Below, piece after piece: positions 1 to 5,021 of a stretch of DNA of 5,021 nt. Within the stretch, counting starts at the first letter, position 1, and the number at the start of each line of letters is the position of its first letter. The notes beneath the pieces are model-generated. The model saw only the letters and a list, made by a program, of their open reading frames with translations, searched no databases and was not told where the DNA came from. The position numbers and the translations under genes were made by a program. Source of the DNA: Beijerinckiaceae bacterium (GTDB taxonomy: Bacteria; Pseudomonadota; Alphaproteobacteria; Rhizobiales; Beijerinckiaceae); NCBI GenBank assembly GCA_947456315.1, contig CANGRU010000155.1:1-5021 (forward strand). The letters are read 5' to 3'.

Positions 1-624
1 ACCGGCATTGCCGTTCCGTTTCTGGAAGATGACGTCAACACCGACCAGATTGCGCCCATTCCAACCAAGCGCAGTCTGAAGCCTGATTATCGCGAGATGT
101 TTTTCTACCGTGCGCGCCGTCATGCGGATGATACACTCAATCCGGAACAGGTGTTCAACCGTCCGCAGTTTTTATCGCCTGCCATCCTGATTGCGGGGCG
201 CAATTTCGGTTGCGGCTCTTCACGCGAAGGCGCAGTCTGGACCATGCAGGCTGTGGGCATTGAATGTGTGATTGCACGCTCGATTGCTGATCTTTATCGC
301 GAGAACTGCCTGCAAAACGGCCTGCTTCCGATTGAGCTCACCGATGATCTGGCAAGCAATCTGGAACAACGTGTCATAGCAGCCGATGGGCAAGCCCCTT
401 TTAGCGTGGATCTGACGACACAAATGATCAGCGGCCCCGGCGGAGCAGATATTCATTTCGAGATTGGCGCTGCAGATCGCATGCGTTTGCTCGAGGGACT
501 AGATGACATCGGCCTCAGTCTGAAACATGAGGCTGCCATTGCAGCCTTCGAACGCAAGATGCAACAGGCCTCGCCTTGGTTGCAGCGCGCTATGCGCACA
601 CAAGGCACGGAACCCAGCAAATGA
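1..624 (+). CDS. LeuD-type small subunit of an aconitase-family hydro-lyase (3-isopropylmalate dehydratase small subunit paralogue), 5' partial
   Basis: The reading frame is open from the first base and ends in TGA, giving 207 visible residues; only the first few residues seem to be missing, because the visible start (GIAVPFLEDDVNTDQIAP) matches the N-terminal strand of LeuD proteins. Other family marks are NFGCGSSREGAVW near residue 65, the NGLLPIEL segment near residue 105, and the C-terminal GLDDIGLSLKHEAAIAAFE typical of LeuD. LeuD forms the swivelling domain that works with a LeuC-type Fe-S large subunit in the cytoplasm to dehydrate and rehydrate hydroxy-diacids. Two features argue against the leucine-pathway enzyme: the usual SREHA is SREGA here, and the FLK-type segment after the DTDQI motif is replaced by PIPTKRSLKPDY. 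The stop overlaps the start of the downstream lyase (ATGA), so the two are probably co-translated. I infer a catabolic paralogue acting on a different 2- or 3-hydroxy-diacid. Family assignment is firm; substrate is unknown. A leuC-like gene should lie immediately upstream. Confidence 0.9.
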   Translation, partial: TGIAVPFLEDDVNTDQIAPIPTKRSLKPDYREMFFYRARRHADDTLNPEQVFNRPQFLSPAILIAGRNFGCGSSREGAVWTMQAVGIECVIARSIADLYRENCLQNGLLPIELTDDLASNLEQRVIAADGQAPFSVDLTTQMISGPGGADIHFEIGAADRMRLLEGLDDIGLSLKHEAAIAAFERKMQQASPWLQRAMRTQGTEPSK

Positions 625-1520
625 GCACTTCAGCCCGCAAATCCTTTCGTGCGCTTTTGGCAAGTCCTGGCCTGACTTTAATTCCGGGCGCCTATGATGC
701 GCTCTCAGCGCGCATCATCGAAGAGCAAGGTTTTTCAGCCATTGTGGGCGGTGGCTATGCAGCGGCTGGCAGTTTGCTTGGACAGCCGGACACTGGCCAA
801 TCCAACATGCGCGACTTTGCCGACCATTATGCGCGCATCTGCGACGCTGTTGAGATTCCCGTCTATGCGGATGGCGACACGGGCTTTGGGGGCGTCAACA
901 ATCTACGCCAAATGGTCAAAGCATTCGAAAAAGCAGGGGTTGCAGCTCTTTTCTTCACCGATCAGGTATTTCCCAGCCGCTGCGGCTATCTGCCGGGCAA
1001 GCAGGTTATCCCGCTTGAAAACATGCTTGCCAAAGTAAAGGCGGCACTTGATGCACGCACTGACGAGAGCATGATGATTTGTGCGCGCACCGATGTTTTT
1101 GCGCTGGAAGGCGAAGCGGCGGCCATTCATCGCTGCCGCCTGTTCATGGAAGCAGGCGCCGACATGGCCAAGCCACAAGGCATTGATCAACCTGAGGCTA
1201 TTGCCCGCGTTCTGCGTGACGTGCCCGGACCCCATATTGCCACACTCTCACAAGCTGCCGGCCCCGCACATACGTCACCTGCAACACTTGAAAAATTGGG
1301 CGTGACTGCGGCCACACTCCCTTCACTCACGCTATTTGCTGCCGCAAAAGCGGTGCGCGAAAGCCTTGCTATTCTCAAACGCGATGTAGCTCTCGACAAT
1401 TTGCACGATAAACTCATCTCGCTGGATGATTATTACAAGGTTGTGCGTCTCGACGAACAATGGGCCAAAGAAAAGGCCTGCGATGAAGCAGGCCTTGCCT
1501 TGTCAAAAAAGAAAATCTGA
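621..1520 (+). CDS. Isocitrate lyase/PEP mutase superfamily lyase (methylisocitrate/dimethylmalate lyase-like)
   Basis: A 299-residue cytoplasmic alpha/beta-barrel protein of the usual length for this superfamily (about 290-300). I chose the ATG at 621 over the in-frame ATG at 576 because the protein then starts MSTSARKSFRALL, as family members do, and because ATGA overlaps the LeuD-like stop; a weak GGA lies 9 bases upstream. Family marks are the PGAYDALSARI segment (22-32), the Mg-site DGDTGFGG (84-91, Asp84 and Asp86), SRCGYLPGK (119-127) at the gating-loop/catalytic Cys121, and CARTD (154-158, Arg156). Known members cleave or form C-C bonds in 2-methylisocitrate, 2,3-dimethylmalate, oxaloacetate or citramalate-like acids, or P-C bonds. 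Departures from the usual pattern are visible: EDQ is TDQ (113-115), KRCGH is SRCGY, and the Asn-containing strand motif after residue 205 reads IATLSQAAG. Coupling to a LeuD-like hydratase suggests retro-aldol or retro-Claisen cleavage of the hydratase product, which is inference. The 3' end contains a hairpin that probably serves the convergent gene. Confidence 0.88.
   Translation: MSTSARKSFRALLASPGLTLIPGAYDALSARIIEEQGFSAIVGGGYAAAGSLLGQPDTGQSNMRDFADHYARICDAVEIPVYADGDTGFGGVNNLRQMVKAFEKAGVAALFFTDQVFPSRCGYLPGKQVIPLENMLAKVKAALDARTDESMMICARTDVFALEGEAAAIHRCRLFMEAGADMAKPQGIDQPEAIARVLRDVPGPHIATLSQAAGPAHTSPATLEKLGVTAATLPSLTLFAAAKAVRESLAILKRDVALDNLHDKLISLDDYYKVVRLDEQWAKEKACDEAGLALSKKKI
1467..1496 (-). 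terminator. Intrinsic terminator for the minus-strand crotonase gene, embedded in the lyase coding sequence
   Basis: AAGGCCTGC at 1473-1481 and GCAGGCCTT at 1488-1496 form a perfect 9-bp stem with a 6-base loop. Read on the minus strand the stem runs into TTTTCTTT, the uridine-rich tail of an intrinsic terminator. It begins 24 bases past the crotonase stop codon. On the plus strand no T tract follows, so termination of the lyase transcript here is not supported. The element occupies codons 285-292 of the lyase gene. Confidence 0.7.
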
Positions 1521-2240
1521 TCAGGACCGCACCAGCGCCAACAGCGTACCCGCATATTCGGATTGCTGGGCGGCTGACATATCCTGCGCATGGGTCATGA
1601 ATTTCTTGATTGTTTCAAGAACGAGGCGCGGACGCGTGGCCATGTCTGCCAGAAACGCATCTGTGTCGGCTTTGAAAGATGCAGCCTCATAAACTTTACT
1701 GGCAAGCCCCATGGTCAAAGCCTCACTCGAAGTCACGTCGGCGCCCGAGAAAATAAGCCAGTAAAGCGCTTTTTGTGGCACTTTTTTCATGACGGCTGCC
1801 ATGGCAAGTGTAGGCGGTATTCCGTGCTTCACTTCAGAGAAAGCGAGTTTGGCTGCATCTGACAAGAGCGTAATATCGCACCCGCCAGCGAGTGCCGCAC
1901 CAAAGCCAATAGCTTGTGCATGCACGAGCGAAACAACCGGCACAGGGCAGGCACCAATCGCGCCATAGACGCCAAGGACGGCACCCATCATCTGCTCGCG
2001 CACTTCATGCGGGCGCAAACCTTCTGTGCTTTCACCGCGCCCATCTCGTCCTTTGCAGAAATGCGCACCACGACCTTCGATAACAACGACGCGCGTATCG
2101 GCTTCTGCCCCTGCCTTGTGAATCTCTTCTGCCAGATCCCGCATCATGCCGCGCGTCAGTGAATTGCCCTCTTCAGGGCGACCCAGATCAATACGCACAA
2201 CGCCATCCATACGCGTCACGGGGAAAGCAAAACCGGCCAT
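1521..2240 (-). CDS. Enoyl-CoA hydratase/isomerase (crotonase) family protein
   Basis: A 239-residue soluble crotonase-fold protein, slightly shorter than the usual 255-265. The ATG at 2240 is chosen because GAGG (2246-2249) sits 5 bases upstream; a longer form from TTG at 2258 adds six residues (MQGEEK) and is less likely. Family marks are the first oxyanion-hole region AHFCKGRDG (59-67), the second around AIGFGAALAGGCDITLLSD (110-128), and FSEVKHGIPP (134-143). Crotonases act on acyl-CoA thioesters as hydratases, isomerases or hydrolases. By alignment from memory with rat enoyl-CoA hydratase, Glu136 corresponds to catalytic Glu164, while the Glu144 position is Ala116, as in several non-canonical members. 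The FSEVK-HG stretch resembles methylglutaconyl/geranoyl-CoA hydratase-type proteins, but the reaction cannot be fixed. It converges on the lyase gene with adjoining stop codons and is divergent from the alpha/beta hydrolase, so it is its own transcription unit. Confidence 0.88.
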   Translation of the reverse strand: MAGFAFPVTRMDGVVRIDLGRPEEGNSLTRGMMRDLAEEIHKAGAEADTRVVVIEGRGAHFCKGRDGRGESTEGLRPHEVREQMMGAVLGVYGAIGACPVPVVSLVHAQAIGFGAALAGGCDITLLSDAAKLAFSEVKHGIPPTLAMAAVMKKVPQKALYWLIFSGADVTSSEALTMGLASKVYEAASFKADTDAFLADMATRPRLVLETIKKFMTHAQDMSAAQQSEYAGTLLALVRS

Positions 2241-2399
2241 CTTTTCCTCACCTTGCAATAAGCGCCCTCTTGATCATGTCGCTGCGCCTTGGCTTGCAGC
2301 CTAAACAAAAGCGCAACATGTGGAAAGCCTGCTCCTAGGGGATGAAGGCAAGCGCACAAAAGCCTAGTCTGCAGCCAGATCAGAACAAGGAGACTATCA
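2241..2399. promoter_or_regulatory. Divergent intergenic region between crotonase and hydrolase genes
   Basis: This 159-bp gap must hold the 5' signals of both the minus-strand crotonase and the plus-strand hydrolase. I find no convincing -35/-10 pair on either strand. Several 7-base words occur twice: TGCAGCC (2295-2301, 2370-2376), ACAAAAG (2305-2311, 2356-2362), AAGCGCA (2309-2315, 2350-2356) and AAAGCCT (2324-2330, 2359-2365). These could be regulator half-sites or chance. Ribosome binding sites lie at both edges: GAGG for the crotonase and AAGGAG for the hydrolase. Confidence 0.4.
2387..2392 (+). promoter_or_regulatory. Shine-Dalgarno site that fixes the GTG start of the hydrolase
   Basis: AAGGAG lies 7 bases before the GTG at 2400. 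This strong match and ideal spacing select the GTG over the in-frame ATG eight codons further on, which has no comparable site. Confidence 0.8.
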
Positions 2400-3191
2400 G
2401 TGTCGGGATCGCTTGAACGCAAAATGGTGACACGGGGCGCTGTGCAACTGGAAGTGCTTGCGCAGGGTCAGGGCCCGACCATGGTCCTACTCCCCTCGCT
2501 CGGGCGTGGTGCGGAAGATTTTGATCCCATGGCAGATGTTCTGGTGGCTGAAGGCTATCGCGTCTTGCGCCCGCAGCCACGCGGCATTGGTGCCTCAAGC
2601 GCCACACCTACCTATGCAGACTTGCACGATTGCTCGAATGATATTGCCGCCATTATCGAAGCCGATGGAAACGGCCCGGCGATCATGGTGGGGCACGCAT
2701 TCGGCAATCGCGTCTCACGCCTGCTGGCCACCATTCGTCCAGACCTCGTCACCGGTGTTGTGCTGGTGGCTGCCAATGTCGGCCATGCGCCAAGCCCGCC
2801 AAAAGTGCGCGAAGCCATTCGCAACAGCGCCAATCCCTCCTTGCCTGATGATGTGCGCCTTGAAGCCTTGCAATTTGCCTTTTTCGCACCCGGAAATGAT
2901 GCCGTGCCATGGCTGAAAAACTGGTATCCGGATGTTTTGGCTGCGCAACGCATTGCGGGCGACCAGACAGCGCGCACGATTGATTATGCTGCAGGCAAGG
3001 CGCCCGTTCTCTATATGCAGCCTAGCCACGATCCGCTGGCACATGCTGAAGATGCAGTAGAATATAAAGCCGCACTGGGCGATCGGCTGACGGTGATCAA
3101 AATTCCGCAATCAAGCCATGCAGCTATTGCCGAACAGCCTGACTTTATCGCACGCGAAATTGCTGCTTGGGCCAAACGCGTCGCAGGCTAA
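2400..3191 (+). CDS. Alpha/beta hydrolase fold protein with Ala at the nucleophile position
   Basis: A 263-residue protein of normal length for single-domain alpha/beta hydrolases, with no signal peptide or membrane segment. It starts at GTG, supported by AAGGAG 7 bases upstream. Visible fold marks are the strand-loop MVLLPSLGRGAEDF (28-41, oxyanion-loop region), RPQPRGIGASS (57-67) corresponding to the common D-x-RG-x-G-x-S strand, the nucleophile elbow VGHAFGNRVSR (97-107), an acid candidate Asp211 in SHDPLA, and a His candidate His240 in SSHAAIAEQP. The elbow reads G-H-A-F-G where G-x-S-x-G is usual, so Ala100 replaces the catalytic Ser while Asp and His are kept. The codon is GCA (2697-2699). 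The protein may therefore be non-hydrolytic, use another mechanism, or have a binding role; GHAFGN-type elbows may define a subfamily. It is divergent from the crotonase gene and convergent with the GST gene, so it appears monocistronic. Fold is sure; substrate and activity are unknown. Confidence 0.87.
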   Translation: MSGSLERKMVTRGAVQLEVLAQGQGPTMVLLPSLGRGAEDFDPMADVLVAEGYRVLRPQPRGIGASSATPTYADLHDCSNDIAAIIEADGNGPAIMVGHAFGNRVSRLLATIRPDLVTGVVLVAANVGHAPSPPKVREAIRNSANPSLPDDVRLEALQFAFFAPGNDAVPWLKNWYPDVLAAQRIAGDQTARTIDYAAGKAPVLYMQPSHDPLAHAEDAVEYKAALGDRLTVIKIPQSSHAAIAEQPDFIAREIAAWAKRVAG

Positions 3192-3195
3192 TTCC

Positions 3196-3792
3196 TCAAT
3201 GCTCAGCCTTTGTCGCATCAAAAGCGGGAAAGGCTGAGCTGAAAGCATGAAGCCAATCAACCATGGCTGGATATTCCTTGCGCCAATCGATCTGTTTGCG
3301 CCAATCAAAATAACCCAATGCACAAGCCAAAGAGATGGAGCCTGCATCAGCGACTTGCGGATCAGGCGCATTCTTCGTCAGATGCTCAAGCCCGCGTCGT
3401 AATTTGGCGAGCTGGTGATCAATCCACGGCTGATAACAGAATTCATCGGGACGGCGCAGCCGTTCATAAGCGATCAAAATTCCTGCATCCATGAGGCCGC
3501 TGGCGAGCACATGCATGACTTGCGTGTCGAGACGCCGCTCCACCGGAAAAAGTTTCGGGCGCTCCAGCAATGTATCGAAATAATCGAGAATGACCCCACT
3601 GTCATAAATCGCTTTGCCATCATCCAAGACGAGTGCTGGCATTTTGCCTAGAGGGTTGGTGCGCGACAGAATATCGCCTTGCGTCCACGGGTCGCCTTTT
3701 TCAAGGGTCAAGCGATCCTTCAATCCGTGCACAATGGCTGCAATCTTCACCTTGCGCCCGAAAGGCGATGTCGGCGTGGAGATGAGAATCAT
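3196..3792 (-). CDS. Glutathione S-transferase family protein
   Basis: A 198-residue cytoplasmic protein of typical bacterial GST length. The ATG at 3792 is preceded by GAGGAG (3800-3805) at a 7-base spacing, so the start is secure. The N-terminal thioredoxin-like domain (about 1-80) shows the active-site loop STPTSPFGRKVKI with Ser9 the likely thiolate-stabilising residue, the cis-Pro loop in NPLGKMPALVLDDG (Pro52), and the gamma-glutamyl-binding Asp64-Ser65 in YDSGVILDYF. The C-terminal all-helical domain (about 85-198) includes the core helix SISLACALGYFDWR. GSTs conjugate glutathione to electrophiles or act as isomerases and peroxidases; the electrophile here cannot be told. The gene follows umuC on the same strand after 113 bp, far enough for its own promoter, and converges on the hydrolase gene with a 4-bp gap. 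Its last codons carry an 11-bp inverted repeat. Confidence 0.9.
   Translation of the reverse strand: MILISTPTSPFGRKVKIAAIVHGLKDRLTLEKGDPWTQGDILSRTNPLGKMPALVLDDGKAIYDSGVILDYFDTLLERPKLFPVERRLDTQVMHVLASGLMDAGILIAYERLRRPDEFCYQPWIDHQLAKLRRGLEHLTKNAPDPQVADAGSISLACALGYFDWRKQIDWRKEYPAMVDWLHAFSSAFPAFDATKAEH
3201..3239. repeat. Perfect 11-bp inverted repeat at the hydrolase/GST convergent junction
   Basis: GCTCAGCCTTT (3201-3211) and AAAGGCTGAGC (3229-3239) are exact reverse complements around a 17-base loop. The hairpin starts 9 bases after the hydrolase stop and lies within the last codons of the GST gene. No T tract follows on either strand, so it is not a classical intrinsic terminator. It could protect the hydrolase mRNA 3' end, form an antisense contact between convergent transcripts, or assist Rho-dependent termination. 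Confidence 0.6.
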
Positions 3793-3864
3793 GTGCAGGC
3801 TCCTCGTGGAATATCTCTGGTGTCAGGCAAGTCTGCCCGAACCAGTTGCACCTGTCTTGCCAAG

Positions 3865-3893
3865 ATCCAAAGAATTGACAGAGAAATGGTCAA
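3865..3893 (-). promoter_or_regulatory. Possible promoter for the GST gene, with overlapping dyad
   Basis: On the minus strand TTGACC (3893-3888) is a 5/6 match to a sigma-70 -35 box, and TTGGAT (3870-3865), 17 bases on, is a weak -10 (3/6). Transcription from here would give a leader of about 65 bases before the GST start. TTGAC (3875-3879) and GTCAA (3889-3893) form a perfect 5-bp dyad with a 9-base spacer covering the -35 region, a possible operator. This is a visual call; the -10 is poor. Confidence 0.28.
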
Positions 3894-3905
3894 AAGACAG
3901 GCGGG

Positions 3906-5021
3906 CTAGACGCGCAACAAATCACGCCAGTCCGTTGTGTAGCGTGCGGACATGAAATTGCGCCGCAATTGCCAGGACGACTGAAAACCGGCCGCGGCCA
4001 CCCGAATGGTGCCGCGTCCAAAGCGTTGGTTGATGGCATCCATCGCCTGCATGCGTGCCTTGGATACGAGCGTATCTGTTGGCTGGAACAAGGACCCTTG
4101 CACATGATCGGCCGAGACAAGATCCAGCAGCATGACACCTGCTTTTTTATACAAAAAGCCCGCTCGCCAGATGGCCGACAGGCCCTTTAATGCAGCCGTG
4201 GTGATTTTCCCGCTGTCTGCTGTAGCGACAGATAAATTAACCGTCTGGCTCGCGCGATATTGCCGATCCTGTTTCCGGAAAGAATTGGTCTCGATAAACA
4301 CCACAATATTGGCTGTCGCCAGGTTTTGTTTGCGCATTTTTTCTGCCGCGCGATTGGCATAGGTTGCGACAGCTTCACGCATGTCGTTGAGCGTCTCGAC
4401 TGGTCGCCCGAATGAACGCGACGCCACAAGACTTTTGCGGGGCGGCGAGATGTCCTCAATTTCCAGACAAGGCACGCCACGCAATTCCATTGCGATCCGC
4501 TCGACAGTGACCCCAAAGGCCTGACGGATCAGTTTGGGATCGGCATCTCGCAAATCCATAGGCGATGTCATGCCTGTTTCGTTCAGGCGTAGCGCCAAAC
4601 GACGCGCGATGCCCCAAATATCCGTCAGTCCGATCTTGTTCAGCGCTGCTATTTGCTGATCATCGTCCATCAGACAAAAGACACCGCCTGATCGCACATC
4701 GGATTTTGCTATTTTATTGGCAACTTTGGCCAGAGTTTTGGTCGGGGCTATCCCGACACTCACGGGGATTCCTGTCCATTGCGCCACGGTCTTACGCAAA
4801 TCCCGGGCGTGGCTTTCAAGATCAGCAATGCCATCAAGACACAAGAAGGCCTCATCAATGGAATAGACTTCCAAGCTGGGAGAAAACTGGCGCAATGTGC
4901 GCATCACCCGCGCACTCATATCGCCGTAAAGCGCATAATTGCTGGAGCGTATCTTCACACCCAGTTGCTCAAAATTCTCTTTGTTCAAATGCCAGGGCGC
5001 ACCCATTTCGACGCCGAGCGC
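3906..5021 (-). CDS. umuC: UmuC, Y-family DNA polymerase V catalytic subunit, 5' partial
   Basis: The frame is open to the right edge, giving 371 visible residues ending in TAG; the family is about 420 long, so roughly 50 N-terminal residues, with the steric-gate region, lie outside. The apparent ATG at 5006 is internal: the codons before it read ALGVE, continuing the family motif before MGxPW. UmuC-specific stretches are MGAPWHLNKE, SSNYALYGDMSARVM and the closing SARYTTDWRDLLRV. The palm carries YSIDEAF with the catalytic Asp56-Glu57 pair (visible numbering); GIAPTKTLAKVANK follows, and the helix-hairpin-helix region is around IGLTDIWGIARRL. The little-finger domain includes SRSFGRPVETLNDMREAV. 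QGSLF at 4086-4100 fits the beta-clamp-binding QxxLF consensus. With processed UmuD and RecA it performs error-prone bypass of DNA lesions in the SOS response. umuD and a LexA box are expected just right of the window. No key residue is missing in the visible part, so it looks functional. Confidence 0.95.
   Translation of the reverse strand, partial: ALGVEMGAPWHLNKENFEQLGVKIRSSNYALYGDMSARVMRTLRQFSPSLEVYSIDEAFLCLDGIADLESHARDLRKTVAQWTGIPVSVGIAPTKTLAKVANKIAKSDVRSGGVFCLMDDDQQIAALNKIGLTDIWGIARRLALRLNETGMTSPMDLRDADPKLIRQAFGVTVERIAMELRGVPCLEIEDISPPRKSLVASRSFGRPVETLNDMREAVATYANRAAEKMRKQNLATANIVVFIETNSFRKQDRQYRASQTVNLSVATADSGKITTAALKGLSAIWRAGFLYKKAGVMLLDLVSADHVQGSLFQPTDTLVSKARMQAMDAINQRFGRGTIRVAAAGFQSSWQLRRNFMSARYTTDWRDLLRV

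Noticed and set aside
576..620. Longer start for the lyase at the ATG at 576
   Set aside because: The extra 15 residues (starting MVAARYAH) do not match family N-termini and would overlap the LeuD-like gene by 49 bases. The ATG at 621 gives the ATGA overlap and the family-like start.
694..1038. Open frames overlapping the main genes on both strands (for example 694-1038 plus, 903-1235 minus, 2458-2916 plus, 2715-3110 minus, 3614-3955 plus)
   Set aside because: They lie inside well-supported genes, lack family motifs, and have compositions typical of out-of-frame translations.
2241..2258. TTG start for the crotonase at 2258
   Set aside because: A purine-rich AGAGG lies upstream, but the ATG at 2240 has GAGG at 5 bases and yields the usual short N-terminus. 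The longer form remains possible.
2334..2339. CCTAGG palindrome as an operator
   Set aside because: A six-base palindrome is expected by chance in this length, and nothing around it extends the symmetry.
3826..3861. GGCAAG/CTTGCC inverted repeat as a umuC terminator
   Set aside because: The stem is only 6 bp with a 24-base loop and has no T tract on the minus strand.
5004..5006. ATG at 5006 as the true start of the minus-strand polymerase
   Set aside because: The frame stays open to the window edge, and the preceding residues (ALGVE) continue the UmuC motif, so this Met is internal and the gene is truncated by the window.
1..5021. Mobile element, defence system or phage island
   Set aside because: No transposase, integrase, terminal repeats, restriction or CRISPR-type genes are visible. 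All six genes belong to common chromosomal families.

Overview
This is a chromosomal-looking window from a proteobacterium, most likely alpha- or betaproteobacterial. The evidence is tightly packed metabolic genes, strong GAGG/AAGGAG ribosome binding sites, a mixed-strand layout, and close resemblance of the products to families common in those groups (LeuD paralogue, isocitrate lyase/PEP mutase family, crotonase, alpha/beta hydrolase, GST, UmuC). Base composition looks slightly above half G+C by eye. I see no tRNA, rRNA, insertion sequence, CRISPR array or phage gene, and nothing that marks the window as a mobile island. The species cannot be named from the sequence.

Left part (1-1520, plus strand): the 3' end of a LeuD-type aconitase-family small subunit overlaps by ATGA the start of an isocitrate lyase/PEP mutase superfamily protein. 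A hydro-lyase followed by a C-C lyase is the logic of the methylcitrate cycle and of the dimethylmaleate hydratase/dimethylmalate lyase step of nicotinate fermentation. The matching LeuC-type large subunit is expected just left of the window. Both proteins differ from the textbook enzymes at active-site motifs, so the substrate is open.

Middle (1521-3191): a crotonase-fold protein on the minus strand abuts the lyase gene tail to tail with no intervening base. It is divergent, across about 160 bp, from a plus-strand alpha/beta hydrolase that starts with GTG. The hydrolase carries Ala where the nucleophilic Ser normally sits. The crotonase lacks one of the two classical hydratase glutamates.

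Right part (3196-5021, minus strand): a small glutathione S-transferase converges on the hydrolase with a 4-bp gap. Upstream of it on the same strand is a 5'-truncated umuC, the catalytic subunit of translesion DNA polymerase V, with a recognisable catalytic Asp-Glu pair and beta-clamp-binding motif. umuD is expected beyond the right edge.

The main points for follow-up are the LeuD-like/lyase pair as an uncharacterised hydratase-lyase module, the Ser-to-Ala hydrolase, and hairpins that lie inside the 3' coding ends of genes at both convergent junctions. One of these hairpins looks like a minus-strand intrinsic terminator. I do not see proof of a wholly new system.
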